Part shown: positions 39,901 to 51,900 of the stretch, piece after piece | How positions within the stretch are numbered: the first letter of the stretch is position 1 | Layout of the letters: the number at the start of each line of letters is the position of its first letter | NCBI GenBank assembly: GCA_022113835.1 | Contig: JAILWY010000014.1 | Location: 248,001-312,000 of the forward strand | Length of the DNA: 64,000 bases | Direction of reading: 5' to 3' | From: Atopsyche davidsoni | Lineage: Eukaryota; Arthropoda; Insecta; Trichoptera; Hydrobiosidae | Program-made: the position numbers and the translations under genes | Notes under the pieces: generated by a model | What the model was told of the DNA's origin: nothing | What the model saw: only the letters and a program-made list of their open reading frames with translations | Database searches by the model: none

Positions 39901-42900
39901 TGTAATTAGTTATAATATCATCCATCCGCGATTACAGTTGAAGTCAGAGCAAGCCTACAAGCCTGTCCAACATCACTGGTTCTTCCGTAAGGATGTTGAA
40001 GACAAGAGCTTATGGATCCCCTTCAGCGTCATCGACTCCAGCTTACTCGAGGAAGCCTTCAATGCACGTTAGTATTTTCCATAATCGGTCTTTTAAATAT
40101 CCAATAAAATATATAAACTTCATTTGTTGTATTGTGTATTTTGTTGAGTTTACAATTCCACTTGTAATTATTTCTACGCTATATTAAATTGTTTCTGAAG
40201 TCTTTTCTTGTCTTCATTGTTCTCCATGCCCTGTGGTCTTTACAGCTCGAGGAAACCAGGTAGTGGCCACAGAAGGAGGCCGCTATGACGTGACCTTGTC
40301 CAAAAGGGAGAGAGTTCCCGTGTACTGGAGGGATAACCCAGCGCCTGTCAGGAGGTAAGTAACTAAAAGTAGGAAAGCAGATGGCATCTACAAATTAGAA
40401 TGCCATGGTTGCCCAATATCCTATGTAAGTCGTATGTCCAAAAACATTGCCTAGAGCAGGGATGAGAAACACGCGGCCCGCGGGCCACTTGCGGCCCGTT
40501 AAATATGTTTATGCGGCCCGCCAAGCATTTTTAAAATTGAATTTATTTTATCGACTTTTTCCCATCAATATATTGTTATAAAATTAATTATAATAAAATG
40601 GTAGTACATACTAAACCGAAACAATTTTTTGTGACGAGTTACTCACTTGTCTTAGGAAAACAACAAACTATTTTTAAAAATCAAGCTATTGTAGGGGTTA
40701 GTACCTACATCGGAACACGTGTCTTACGGCCTGTAGGAATGCGACATTCGACCCTGAATCCATTAAATATTTTATTACTGCCATTAAAATAGAACATAAC
40801 CCCTTAGTAATTAGCGGTCAGTCAAAAGGCGATCGTATTTCAGGCGAGATGTCCTCGAAACGAGACACCCCCGATACGTGGGAATCTTTCTGTTTACGCC
40901 ATCCACAAAGGCAGCGGGACCCTATATAAGCGGCTTCCCCGCGCCTCTCCAGAGAGACCTCGCGGCATCGAACCAGTAACCACGTACATTTCTAACCAGT
41001 GTAGTTATACTAAATAAACTACGAATACGCTAATATTTCACCAGCCTTCTGATTTCCAACCATATATCAATCCTGCAACCACATCATCTTCATCTTCAAC
41101 AACACACACTCAACCTGCGGCGAATTGGTGACATCTTATTCATCGGCGAAATTGGTGACGCCGACGTGATTCTTAATCATCGGCGAAACTATTTTATCAA
41201 ATACGGCAGTAAAAGCTAGTTTTGTTGTCAGTCAAATACTGGCAAAAAAATGAAACCCTTTGCGGATGGAGAGATGATGAAAGAATGTCTGACTGCTGTT
41301 GCAGAAATAGCATTTCCTGATAAAATAAATAGTATTTCAAACATTCGTTTATCAATATTCACCATTGCAAGTTTCGCCGATGAATATGATGTCACCAATT
41401 CGCTGCAGGTTGAGTGATTGTTGTTGAAGATGAAGATGTTGTGGTTGCAGGATTGATGTAAGGTTGGAAATCAGAAGGCTGGCGAAATATTTGCGTATTC
41501 GTAGTTTATTTAATATAACTACACTGGTTAGAAATGTACGTGGTTACTGGTTCGATGCCGCGAGGTCTCTCTGGAGAGGCGCGGGGAAGCCGCTTATATA
41601 GGGTCCTGCTGCCTTTGTGGCTGGCGTAAACAGGAAGATTCCCACGTATCGGGGGTGTCATATTGCGAGGACATCTCGCCTGAATACGATCGCCTTTGAC
41701 TGACCGCTAATTACTAAGAGATTATGTTCTACTTTAATGGCAGCCTAATAAAATATTTAATGGATTAGGGATCGAATGTCACATTCCAACAGGCCGTAAG
41801 ACACGTGTTCCGATGTAGGTACTAACCCCTACATGGGCCCCTTTCAAGTTGGTAAGTAATTATCAACGAAACTGTAAAAAGCCAAAATCATCCACCTCAG
41901 ATGATGAGAAAAATGACTCGCATCTCGAAGAGAGTAACCACGTTTACAAAATACAAAGAACATTAAAACATTACTGAAATTTTTGTGGTACGCAGACCAC
42001 GAAAAATAATTATAAGCATATATCAAATTTTTTATTAATAAAAATGTAGTTCGCAGACTACGAAAAATGTGTAAAATATATCTAATTAAGTACACAAAGA
42101 AAAATAAAACATATATGTAAAACAAATGTTATTAGTACATAAAAATATGTTATTTATCCCCAAGAACAATTTGGGCGATCAGCTGTATGTCGGTATCAGT
42201 ATGTCAGCTGTGTGTTGACATTGAGCCGTTTTGTTTACGAGATGCACTCGTAAATCGAAGGGTCTCTGAACTCATTTGTTTATTTAGTGTTATAGTGACC
42301 TATATTGAGTTCGTTCGTCGAGACTTAACTTACTGAATACTGACTGAACTATTGTGACAAAAACAAATTTGCTCCCAATGGAAAAAAATTTAATAATAAT
42401 ATCAAACTCGAAATTTTCAATTAATATTTTTTTAAAATTAATGTCTGATCACATTTTCTGTTTAGAAAATATCTTTTGCATAAAGTTTTCCTCCTTGTTC
42501 GTGGTCTATCCAAATAGCGCGTAATTTGGTTAGCTTTCGCACAGGGGTGAAGTCAAAATGCTCAGAAATTTCCAGAATAAGTAACGTTTTTGAATTTTGC
42601 GCGTTGTGCAATTAATTTGAGCTTTACTCAGCGGTTGTAAATTCGAATTGTTGTTGTTTTTCAATGAAAAATGCTGGTTTGAGCGTTGAGCATAAACGTG
42701 AGTGATCGGATAAGATAGTTAGAATCTTCGATCGTTTATCGAAAAGAAAAAAAAAAAAAAAAAAAATGTCTTATAGACATGTGTGTGCCGAGTAGTTCTC
42801 GGTCGAGTGCTAGTTGCACTGAACGCTATGTTTTTTTGGAAAAGAAATAAGTTGCTTTCATTTTCCGTGACTCGGATACATCTGTTAATTAAAACAGCGA

Positions 42901-45900
42901 TGCGGTTACATTAAGACGTCAATGAAATAGCTTTTTGCGAGCAGTCTTTACATTGCTTGAATGTCTGTAATGCAGTTTGAGTCCAAATTATAGTCGTTAT
43001 GTCGATTGTCTAGCTCGTTGCATTAATGCGATGAATTATGTTGCATCTGTCGGCCAGCTCGTGGACCGAAATTAACAGATTTTTTTTTTTTTTTGAAAAA
43101 TTTAACAACCGGGTTAGCATTTAAGAGCGCGATTTTTTAAATGTATATAAAAATGGCAGATACGTTGCGGATCTGCGGAACGCTTTGCGTTTTTAAAATT
43201 TCTGTGTTTCTCAAAATTAAAATTGGAGTCTGACAATTTATTTTTGTGGCACATACCTCATGTTCTTGGATTGTTGTTTCACCGTTCGTCCTCGTTCGTC
43301 CTTGGTTGTCCTGTCGCCAGATCATTCATCCGGCGTAGCAGGTGGGACGTTTTCTGGTCTTCCAGCTCCAGATTGGTCGTCAGCGTTGCCATCTTCTGGT
43401 CTTGATGCTGGTGCAGCTTCTAGTGCTGGTGCTAGTGGAGCTTCTGGTGCTGGAGCTGTTGTAGTGCTGGTGTTGGTGCAGCTTCTGGTGCTGGTGTTGA
43501 TGCAGCTTCTGGTGCTGGTGATGTTCCGGTGCTGGTGTTGATGCAGCGCCGGTGGTTGTCGAGTTGCACTGGAGAGAACCCTCGATTAGGCATCGAATTT
43601 GGGCAGTGCAACTCACCAGCTGTGATGACAATTTGTAACTCGCGTAATTTTCTGTCCGTCAGGTAGTAGTTTTCAAGTCCGGGGTCACCAATTTCGCCGA
43701 TGAATATGATGTCACCAATTCGCTGCAGGTTGAGTGATTGTTGTTGAAGATGAAGATGTTGTGGTTGCAGGATTGATGTAAGGTTGGAAATCAGAAGGCT
43801 GGCGAAATATTTGCGTATTCGTAGTTTATTTAATATAACTACACTGGTTAGAAATGTACGTGGTTACTGGTTCGATGCCGCGAGGTCTCTCTGGAGAGGC
43901 GCGGGGAAGCCGCTTATATAGGGTCCTGCTGCCTTTGTGGCTGGCGTAAACAGGAAGATTCCCACGTATCGGGGGTGTCATATTGCGAGGACATCTCGCC
44001 TGAATACGATCGCCTTTGACTGACCGCTAATTACTAAGAGATTATGTTCTACTTTAATGGCAGCCTAATAAAATATTTAATGGATTAGGGATCGAATGTC
44101 ACATTCCAACAGGCCGTAAGACACGTGTTCCGATGTAGGTACTAACCCCTACACAAGGAGAATTGAAGACTTGTCCGAGAACATAGCAACAACGCTTCGT
44201 GAACGCATTGCAAAATTCGAATATGGCACTTGATGAGAGTTGCGATATTAGCGATTACAGCTCAACTGGCTATATTTTTACGTGGTATTGACATCAAATT
44301 GAATATTATCGAAGAATTGTGTTCACTGATTCCAATGCAAGGGACTACAACCGGCAAAGACTTGTACGATGAACTTAAGTCTGTGTTGGAAAATTTTTCA
44401 ATTTCATAGAAAAGATTATTGGTATATCGACAGATCGAGCACGAGCAATGTCAAGCATGGAGGTAGGAGTATCGGGAAGGCTATTTCAAGACATTAAGAA
44501 GGTCACAGGAAGGGAAATATTCGTTAACCACTGCATAATTCACCAGGAAAATTTGTGTGCGAAAAGATTGAGTTTGCCAAATGTCACAATACCAATAATT
44601 AAAGTAAGAAATTTTATAAAGTCGCGCGCGTTAAATCATCGTGAATTTAAAGAATTCTTGAAAGATCTAGAAACTAAATATGGCGACGTGGTTTTTAATA
44701 CCGAAGTACGTTGGCTTAGTAGAGATACAATGCTAAAAAGAGTATACAACTTAAAAAGCGAAATACAATTGTTCTTGGATATGAAGGGATATGCCTTTCC
44801 TCACTTTGGTAATAAAGAATGGATGTGCGATTTTGGGTTTCTTATCGACATGACTCGCATCTCAACGATCTTAATGTGGAACTTCAAGGAAAGGACAGTT
44901 TATCACAATTTGTGTGATAAAATTCAGGGCTTTGAGCGCAAATTAAAATTGTGGAAACAGCATATTTTGCAGAATAATGAGTCTCACTTTCCACATTTAG
45001 AAAAAGAAAACGTTACTACTTCTCAAAAATACGCACAACATATAGACATTTTAATCAACGAATTTCAATTACGATTCCAAATGTTCAAAGCTGAGAAGAC
45101 AGCGGTTTCCATGAAAATGTTTTCCTCGCCATTTAATATAAATGTGAATACATTTCTCGAAGACTTTCAAATGGAAGTGATTGACATGCAGAATAATACC
45201 GATTTAAAAAAAAAAAAATTCAGTAAACATCGAAAATTTTTATTAATTTTATGCTCTGAGAAATTTCCGCTTTTGACGAAAAATGTAAAGCAAATGATGT
45301 CTCTGTTCGGAAGTACGTATGTTTGCGAACAATTGTTTTCAACCATGAAATTAATCAAAAATGACCACCGATCAAGACTGAGACTAGAAAGCTGCGTACG
45401 TGTAGCTACCTCATCAATTCCGGTTGATATTGATCAGCTTGAATCGAAAAAACAGTGCCAAATTTCTCATTAAAAATTTCAAGTAAATTCGTTTTTCTGT
45501 TCTTTTCTTGTTTGTTTTTATTTTGCATTAAAATTTGTATATAAAATCTTTACTTTTTTTAAATTTTGTATTATTTTATTTTAATGTTTATTACAAATAA
45601 AGTTTTGTAAATGATTAATAAGTGTTACTTTATGTGCGGCCCGCCAAAAAAATTTAAAATAAAAATTGGGCCGTTGATTGAAAGGTTGCTCACCCCTGGC
45701 CTAGAGGATATCAACGTGAGTGGGCACATTATTGGAGTGCAGACTCAGCGGTAGCTGAGTACTTGTGGACACATGTTACATGTTCTTCTTTCCATGGTGC
45801 TTATCACAAACAGGGAATTTATATGCCCTCTTGCCTTATTAGTAAGCTCTTTAACATGTTGCCAACTACGAGATAACTCGTAGATTGCGTTCTTTTCTAG

Positions 45901-48900
45901 GACGCCAACTACGAGTTATCTCGCCCTTGTTTACTTACCATTTTTGTGCAGCTACAATTAAATTCGGAATATATCAGTGCTAATATTGATAGATGGCTGA
46001 GATACTACTGACGAATACGGACGCGTATCTATGATTCAGCTTTAGCGAAGCGACAGGTCGAAGCGTATCTACGTGCGAATTAACTCCGGCTTCCCATCGG
46101 CTACGCATTGCTCCTAAAATTGGCTTCCGCGAAGAGATTTCTGTTACAGAAGCCAACTACGAAACCTTTTTTTGCTTAAAACACATTTTTTATACTTTTT
46201 GATGATAACTATGCATTAGAATTAGATTTTTGGTACTTGTCTTTTATCCGACCACCAAAAAACATTGTCCTATTATTTTGCTTTTTTTTATTGGCAACAG
46301 TGTCTATTTTTTGCTTCTTTTGTTGGCAACAGCGAGTCTCGTCATAGAAATGAAAGTTTTTTTTCAATTTTGTATCATATATTTTACAAACAATGAAAAA
46401 ACGGTTATCTTTGACGGTTAGGTTAGGTTAGGTTAGGTTAATACTTTAAATTAAATAAATAAACAATACGTGTTTTCTCGCCAATAGACACTGTTGCCAA
46501 CAAAAGAAGCAAAAAATAGACACTGTTGCCAATAAAAAAAAACAAAATAATAGGACAATGTTTTTTGGTGGTCGGATAAAAAACAAGTACCAGATTTTTT
46601 AATAATATGTATAATGTGATAAAATCAAATGGTCATTTTTGGTAAAATTTCTGAAAATTGCCGTGGCAGTCAACGTGTTAATAACGTTTATGCTTGCTCA
46701 TAACCAGCAAACTGGAAATGAAGCTGAAATGGTACACTCAACTCCAAGTAAATCAAATTTTTTGATTTTTTGATCAATAGACAAATCAAATCTGTGAGCT
46801 AAAAAACCAAGAAATTTGTACAATTACATCCATCAATGTAGGTGTACTGCTTGTTTTGTTTTACTTTTCACTAAGGCAATCTGTATTTACACAATAGATG
46901 CAGCTGGTTCTACAAGGGCACCAGTGATGCCCGCTTCGTCCCTTACCCGGAGGATGTTGCCGATACCTTGGAGGTCAGCAGGCAGTCTCTTTACTTTCTC
47001 ATTGCCCCCATTAATTAATAAATAATATATATACAAAAAGGCATTTAAAAAAAATAATCCCAAAGCTTTTTACCCATGCTCTCACTGATGTTCATTTTCT
47101 TCATTTAATTTACACCATGTTGCATTGAGTCAATGCTTCACTTTCGGTTTCTTAAAAATGGAATGTTTACTTTAATGCATTGCGTTGATGCAATGGATTT
47201 TACCTCACAGGAGGAGTTTCGCCTAGGTGTGATCACAAACACGTGGAACCGCAAGGTTGCCCTTCCGGACGGCGAGGCTGCTGTGCTGCACAGTGCCAGC
47301 GTGATGGTCCACTTCCTGAGACAACTCAGCCCAGATTCATGGGGCAACGCACCGGTTAGTGTTTCATCTGTCTCCGTCCGACTCTGGGGCTGCCACATGA
47401 AGTCAAATTAAATTTAATGATTAAAAGGAATTTGATGAGAAGCTGTTTGTTAAAATAAAAATCTAAAATAAAAAAAATGCATATATATCAAAAAAATACT
47501 AATTTGATAATAACAAACTAGCATTAAAAATTATTTATTTCATAGTGAATCTCTTAGAATTCTTAGCCCAAGTAAAAATTGTCATTTAAAGGAATTAGTA
47601 ACTTGCTACCTGTTGAGCCTAAAGAGCTCTGAATAATTTCAGATGAACTTAGAAAATGTGCGCTCATTGACTTTTTCTAATAGCCTATTATGGTATAGTA
47701 GTAATTTAAAAATGATCTCTCATCTGGCAACTCCTTCGGACTGCCATAATTGTGTGCTCTTGGTGCTGTTTCTGAGTTACCTCGGCTTGATTACACATGC
47801 CCAGTAACTTTTGTTTCATTCTGCTTCACTTAGAACAAATTTGACCACAAAAACAACTCACAATTTGATATCCATTTGGTGCTCAACTCACATCCATGTG
47901 CTGAAAGACTGATTGAATTGAACTAAGAACTGTGAACCGAGCTGTTGAATACCTCATTTAGATGGCATAAAATGTTATTTTGCGTATGATTTGATTGAAA
48001 TCAATGAACTATTTTTAATAGTTTGATCTCAATTGCAGGCTGTTTATCATGTGGCGTATTAAAAATATTTTAAATAAAATACTTTTGTGATTTTTCCACA
48101 TGGTGACCAGTTTCGCCAACTTTTCACGCTGGCATTATCAAACGAAGTGACTTGAGAATAATCTGTCTTTCAGAACATTGAGTAAAACCATAATTGTGAA
48201 AGGACAAATATTCTTGCAATGCTTTGTATTCATTATATCTGTAAATATGTTTTTTTATTAAAAATGCTGGGTCTTTTTCACCTATGACATTTGTGCATAA
48301 AAATGAATATGTAGCAAATGATTCACTTTTCCCAAATGTTAAAAAATAACATAGGAATGCTTTTCATATTATACAATATTTACTCAGCACTTCAATGAAG
48401 ACAAGCTCCTGTGTGGGAAGAAAACCTAAAACGGAGACTCGTGCACTAGACATTTTGCTGTATATAATTTTTGTATTAGATTAATATATGTACTGTGTGT
48501 GTGCAATACTTCTTAGTATTCTGATGAGAGCTGCTAATTTTTGAAAAGCAAAATTCACTTTGTAAAAATTGTAATATTTTTATATTACAATTTTAAACTA
48601 GTATAGCTCATCAAATAAAAAAAAACTTTACTTTCACAGGAGATTTTTGACCCACCGTTTTTTATTGACATTTTTGATAATTTCTAACCCGTTTCATTCT
48701 CCCAAAGTAGGCTTAGAATCTGGTCTTTTTTTTAAATTATTATAATTAAAATTTTTTGGTTTTTTAAATTAAAAACTTAATCATTTCCAAGTTTAAAGGG
48801 AAGAACCACCCTATGAGCAGTTCACTGGTACTTATTAGGTTTGTATTACGTTTTATAAACAACTATGATTAATAGAACTGTTTGTTGAAATTACTATTGA

Positions 48901-51900
48901 AAGTTTTGTAAATTGAAATAGGTTTTATATGATGAAGCATTGCCCAGTATCTACCGTGAGTCGACATTAGAAAAGCATTATTGTGTTTCGTGGATTGATC
49001 CCTCAGTACAACTTTATTTATTGAGAATAATTGTCCATTTTTTTAAACTTTAGTCACATTTTCATTAATTATCATTCATATAATATTATTGTCTTTTCTA
49101 TTAATTATAGGTCTTTGATGTTTTTTGGGATCAGGAAATTTTTCATAGCTTCCCATTTTAACTGATTACGAAAACCATTTTCATTTTACACGCATAATAC
49201 AAATTACTAATTTTTCAAAACCATCTGCATACAAACAATAGAGACCCCAGTCAAATTAATTTTCAATCAAATAAACAATCACTTAATTTGGTTGGCTACA
49301 GTGTCATGTCATGTTGTGTGAATGCTTCATACTTTGGATGGAATGTATAATCTCGCAGATGTACTAACATGGGAGGGCAGTAGAACGGGAAAGGGATTCC
49401 CAACAGACCAAGTTCCAATCCTTCACAGTTCATGCACGCGATGGCCATAGAACAGAACCACTCCGGTCACGAGACATCTTCTCTCTAATTGCAAACCCTC
49501 TTCTCTTGTATATGGAACATGGTGCCGGTAAAATAAAAAAAACAACTGTCACAGTTTTCGTCTTTGGATAATGTAATACCTTAAATCAATTCCTGCCTAA
49601 ATGACAAAACCCTCACTTCTCTCCATGAGTTGATTAAAAAAATGCAGAAATATTTGGAATATCTCATCGGCTTTATAAAATTCATCCATTTGCTGTAGTG
49701 AGTTTGTTTACCAACTCCCCTTCTACTAGGGAAATCTTTCGGAATACCTTAATTCATTAGTTAATTGTATAGGGAACCTCTCACTAAAAAAGTGATTATC
49801 TTTTAGCTTCCCCAAATTTGTGGCCACTTTATGAATGCATATATTGAGTGTTAATAAAGGATGCTTTTCTAAGCCCAAGATCCTGGAGATTTTGAAGTAT
49901 AAAAAGGGTAGTAAATGTAGATTATAGAAGGTAGGTAATGGGTAATGGACAGTTCCAGCAGGTGAGCTCGGTGCTGGTGCGGCGCGGTCTGGAGGGCGTG
50001 CGACCTGAACCCCCCGCGGCGTCTGGATTGCCTGACCATCTTCTCTTCATCGTGCATGGCGTGGGGGAGCCCAAGAAGCAACTGCGGCCCCCTCAAGTCA
50101 GCTCCAGCCGTACATCTTACTCACCTCACCCATCTCCACTCCGCAAACCGCACTGTCCATGAGCTCTGCCGCCCCAACTCGACGGTGTCACGTCCCTCGT
50201 CACTAATCTAAATAAATATTTAAATTTAACATTATCTATTTTATCTTGGAGGCATGGAGGCATTTAATAAATCGGCACATCGCTCGTCTTCAGTTCAATT
50301 GAAAAGCTCGCCTGTGTCGGTTTGTCGGTGGCCTGGCGTGAGGTCGTAGTGTCCGTTATTTCTCTGGTGGAATTATTCAATGTTGTATCATGTTTTTGTG
50401 AAACAAATTACTTTGCTTATTGTCACAATAAACATCTATAAATTATCTATACGTGTGTAGGAAAACAGCTAGGTTTTTTTAGTGAAAATTAACTGTTTTT
50501 TTTATTGCTTAAGTTTTATTTATATACTCGTATATCTGGTGAGAGGTTTTTCCTTACAAGAATTGAACGACTTGCGTTTTCAGTGTTTATGAATTTTTAT
50601 TGAAAAACAACACTAGCCTTCGAAAACAGCAACAAACTACGATTTGGGAATAGCTCACAGACAGTACAGTATAGAATAATAAACCCACCTGGAAAACGCG
50701 ACTCTTTTGTATACAACTTTGTTCACAACTAGTATAGATAGATATTCTTGACTAACCAGTCTGGTGTAATGGATCCCCGTTGGGTCATTTCTCTATGGTT
50801 TCTTGTTCTTGGCTCCCCCCTTCGCTTTGCATGATAGTCTATGGTTTTATTATTAGTCAATAAGAGATGGTATGCAAAACAGCACGTTTAAATAATTGCA
50901 TTTAAGTTCAATAATGTTTGTCATAATTGAGAGTTTCATTCTTTTGTGATCCATATCCAATTCCATAGATAATTAGCAACTAAGCGGTCCTCAGCATCAG
51001 GGCGTTAACTTCACTGACGTCACAGTGCAACTTGTATATTTCAATTGCCTCCCTGAATAGACGCACACATTTATATATCAAAACAATAAGTCCGTTCCCT
51101 ACGGCCACTGAAACCTGCAAAAATTGTTTAAATATCCCAAGAGGATGACATTCAATTTTTAATTGGAAAATAAACATAATCGAAAGTATTGTGAAAATGA
51201 TTTTTTTATAGAAGTATATTATTGCTATTTGGTTTTTCTATAAATGTTTTTTTTATAACTAGTATAAATAACAGTGGATAATGGACTCATTTTCTTGGAT
51301 TCTGAGTCATGTCAAGTTTTGATTGATTTCCCAGTGCTTTGGCTTCAGTACTGAAGCTAAAACAGAACATTCAACAACATTTGATCGCGCTTAACATTCA
51401 AGAAAGTGAGTCCATCAATAACCATTGCCAAAACCTGAAATGTTAATGGTGTATATTATTCATTCAAATCAATTACACGCAAGTTGTTTGATTAGTCGTT
51501 ACTGAGATGTTTGATGTGTAGCCCAAGATGCTGGGAACTTGTGGTTAAGGGAAATACTAATTTTGTTCAACAGAGAGGTTGTGGGAATTTCCAAGATTTA
51601 TGATGTGGTGGTGATTATAGTGATGTTTGATCAAACTGTCAATTTTTTCCTTTGCAATTAGTTTTCACTCACACAGAAGCAACACTGACAATAAAGAGCC
51701 TTCCATCAGTAGGTGACTGCTTTCACCCGATTTCTTTACTAAAAAATCAATAAGGCCAATCAATCGACCTTATTTGACATGTGAATTATAATCACTACTT
51801 CTAAATATCAAATTGTTAGTCCGATGCTAATATGATGCTCAGCTCTCTCTGATTTGATGGTTCGTATTTTTACATGGCATTTTTGGATGACAACATTTGA

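Larger units (their letters stand above)
40457..45698 (+). mobile_element. hAT transposon (GTF2IRD2/ZBED-like transposase), interrupted by two LTR insertions
   Basis: Bounded by an exact 8-base duplication GCCTAGAG (40449-40456 and 45699-45706) with ends CAGGGATGAGAAAC and (inverted) CAGGGGTGAGCAAC. Transposase pieces: 40598-40689; 41193-41367 ([19 protein letters not shown]); 44158-44448 with frameshifts ([18 protein letters not shown]); and an open 44448-45473 frame ending in the hAT dimerisation region ([20 protein letters not shown]). Removing the LTR insertions and one duplication each rejoins the frame exactly at both sites. Other stops and shifts remain, so it is inactive. It lies in the intron 40355-46903. 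Confidence 0.9.
45855..46677. mobile_element. piggyBac-type MITE with nested foldback element, 823 bases
   Basis: TTAA on both sides (45851-45854 and 46678-46681). Terminal repeats CATGTTGCCAACTACGAG and (inverted) CACGTTGACTGCCACGGC agree at about two thirds of positions. The left part has stem-loops of CTACGAG-ATAA-CTCGTAG type. It carries the 46231-46592 inverted-repeat element inside it. No coding remnant. Confidence 0.6.

Noticed and set aside
40690..44153. The inverted LTR pair (LTR A against element B) read as one large foldback element
   Set aside because: Each part has its own target duplication and hAT coding sequence lies between them, so they are two separate insertions.
49360..49560. 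Possible SINE with B-box-like GTTCCAATCC
   Set aside because: The A box is not convincing and the B box deviates from consensus; not enough to call.
49944..50162. Mutually exclusive exon partner of 53359-53503
   Set aside because: No donor gives the phase needed to join exon 53612, and the CDLKFR part after HGxG is missing.
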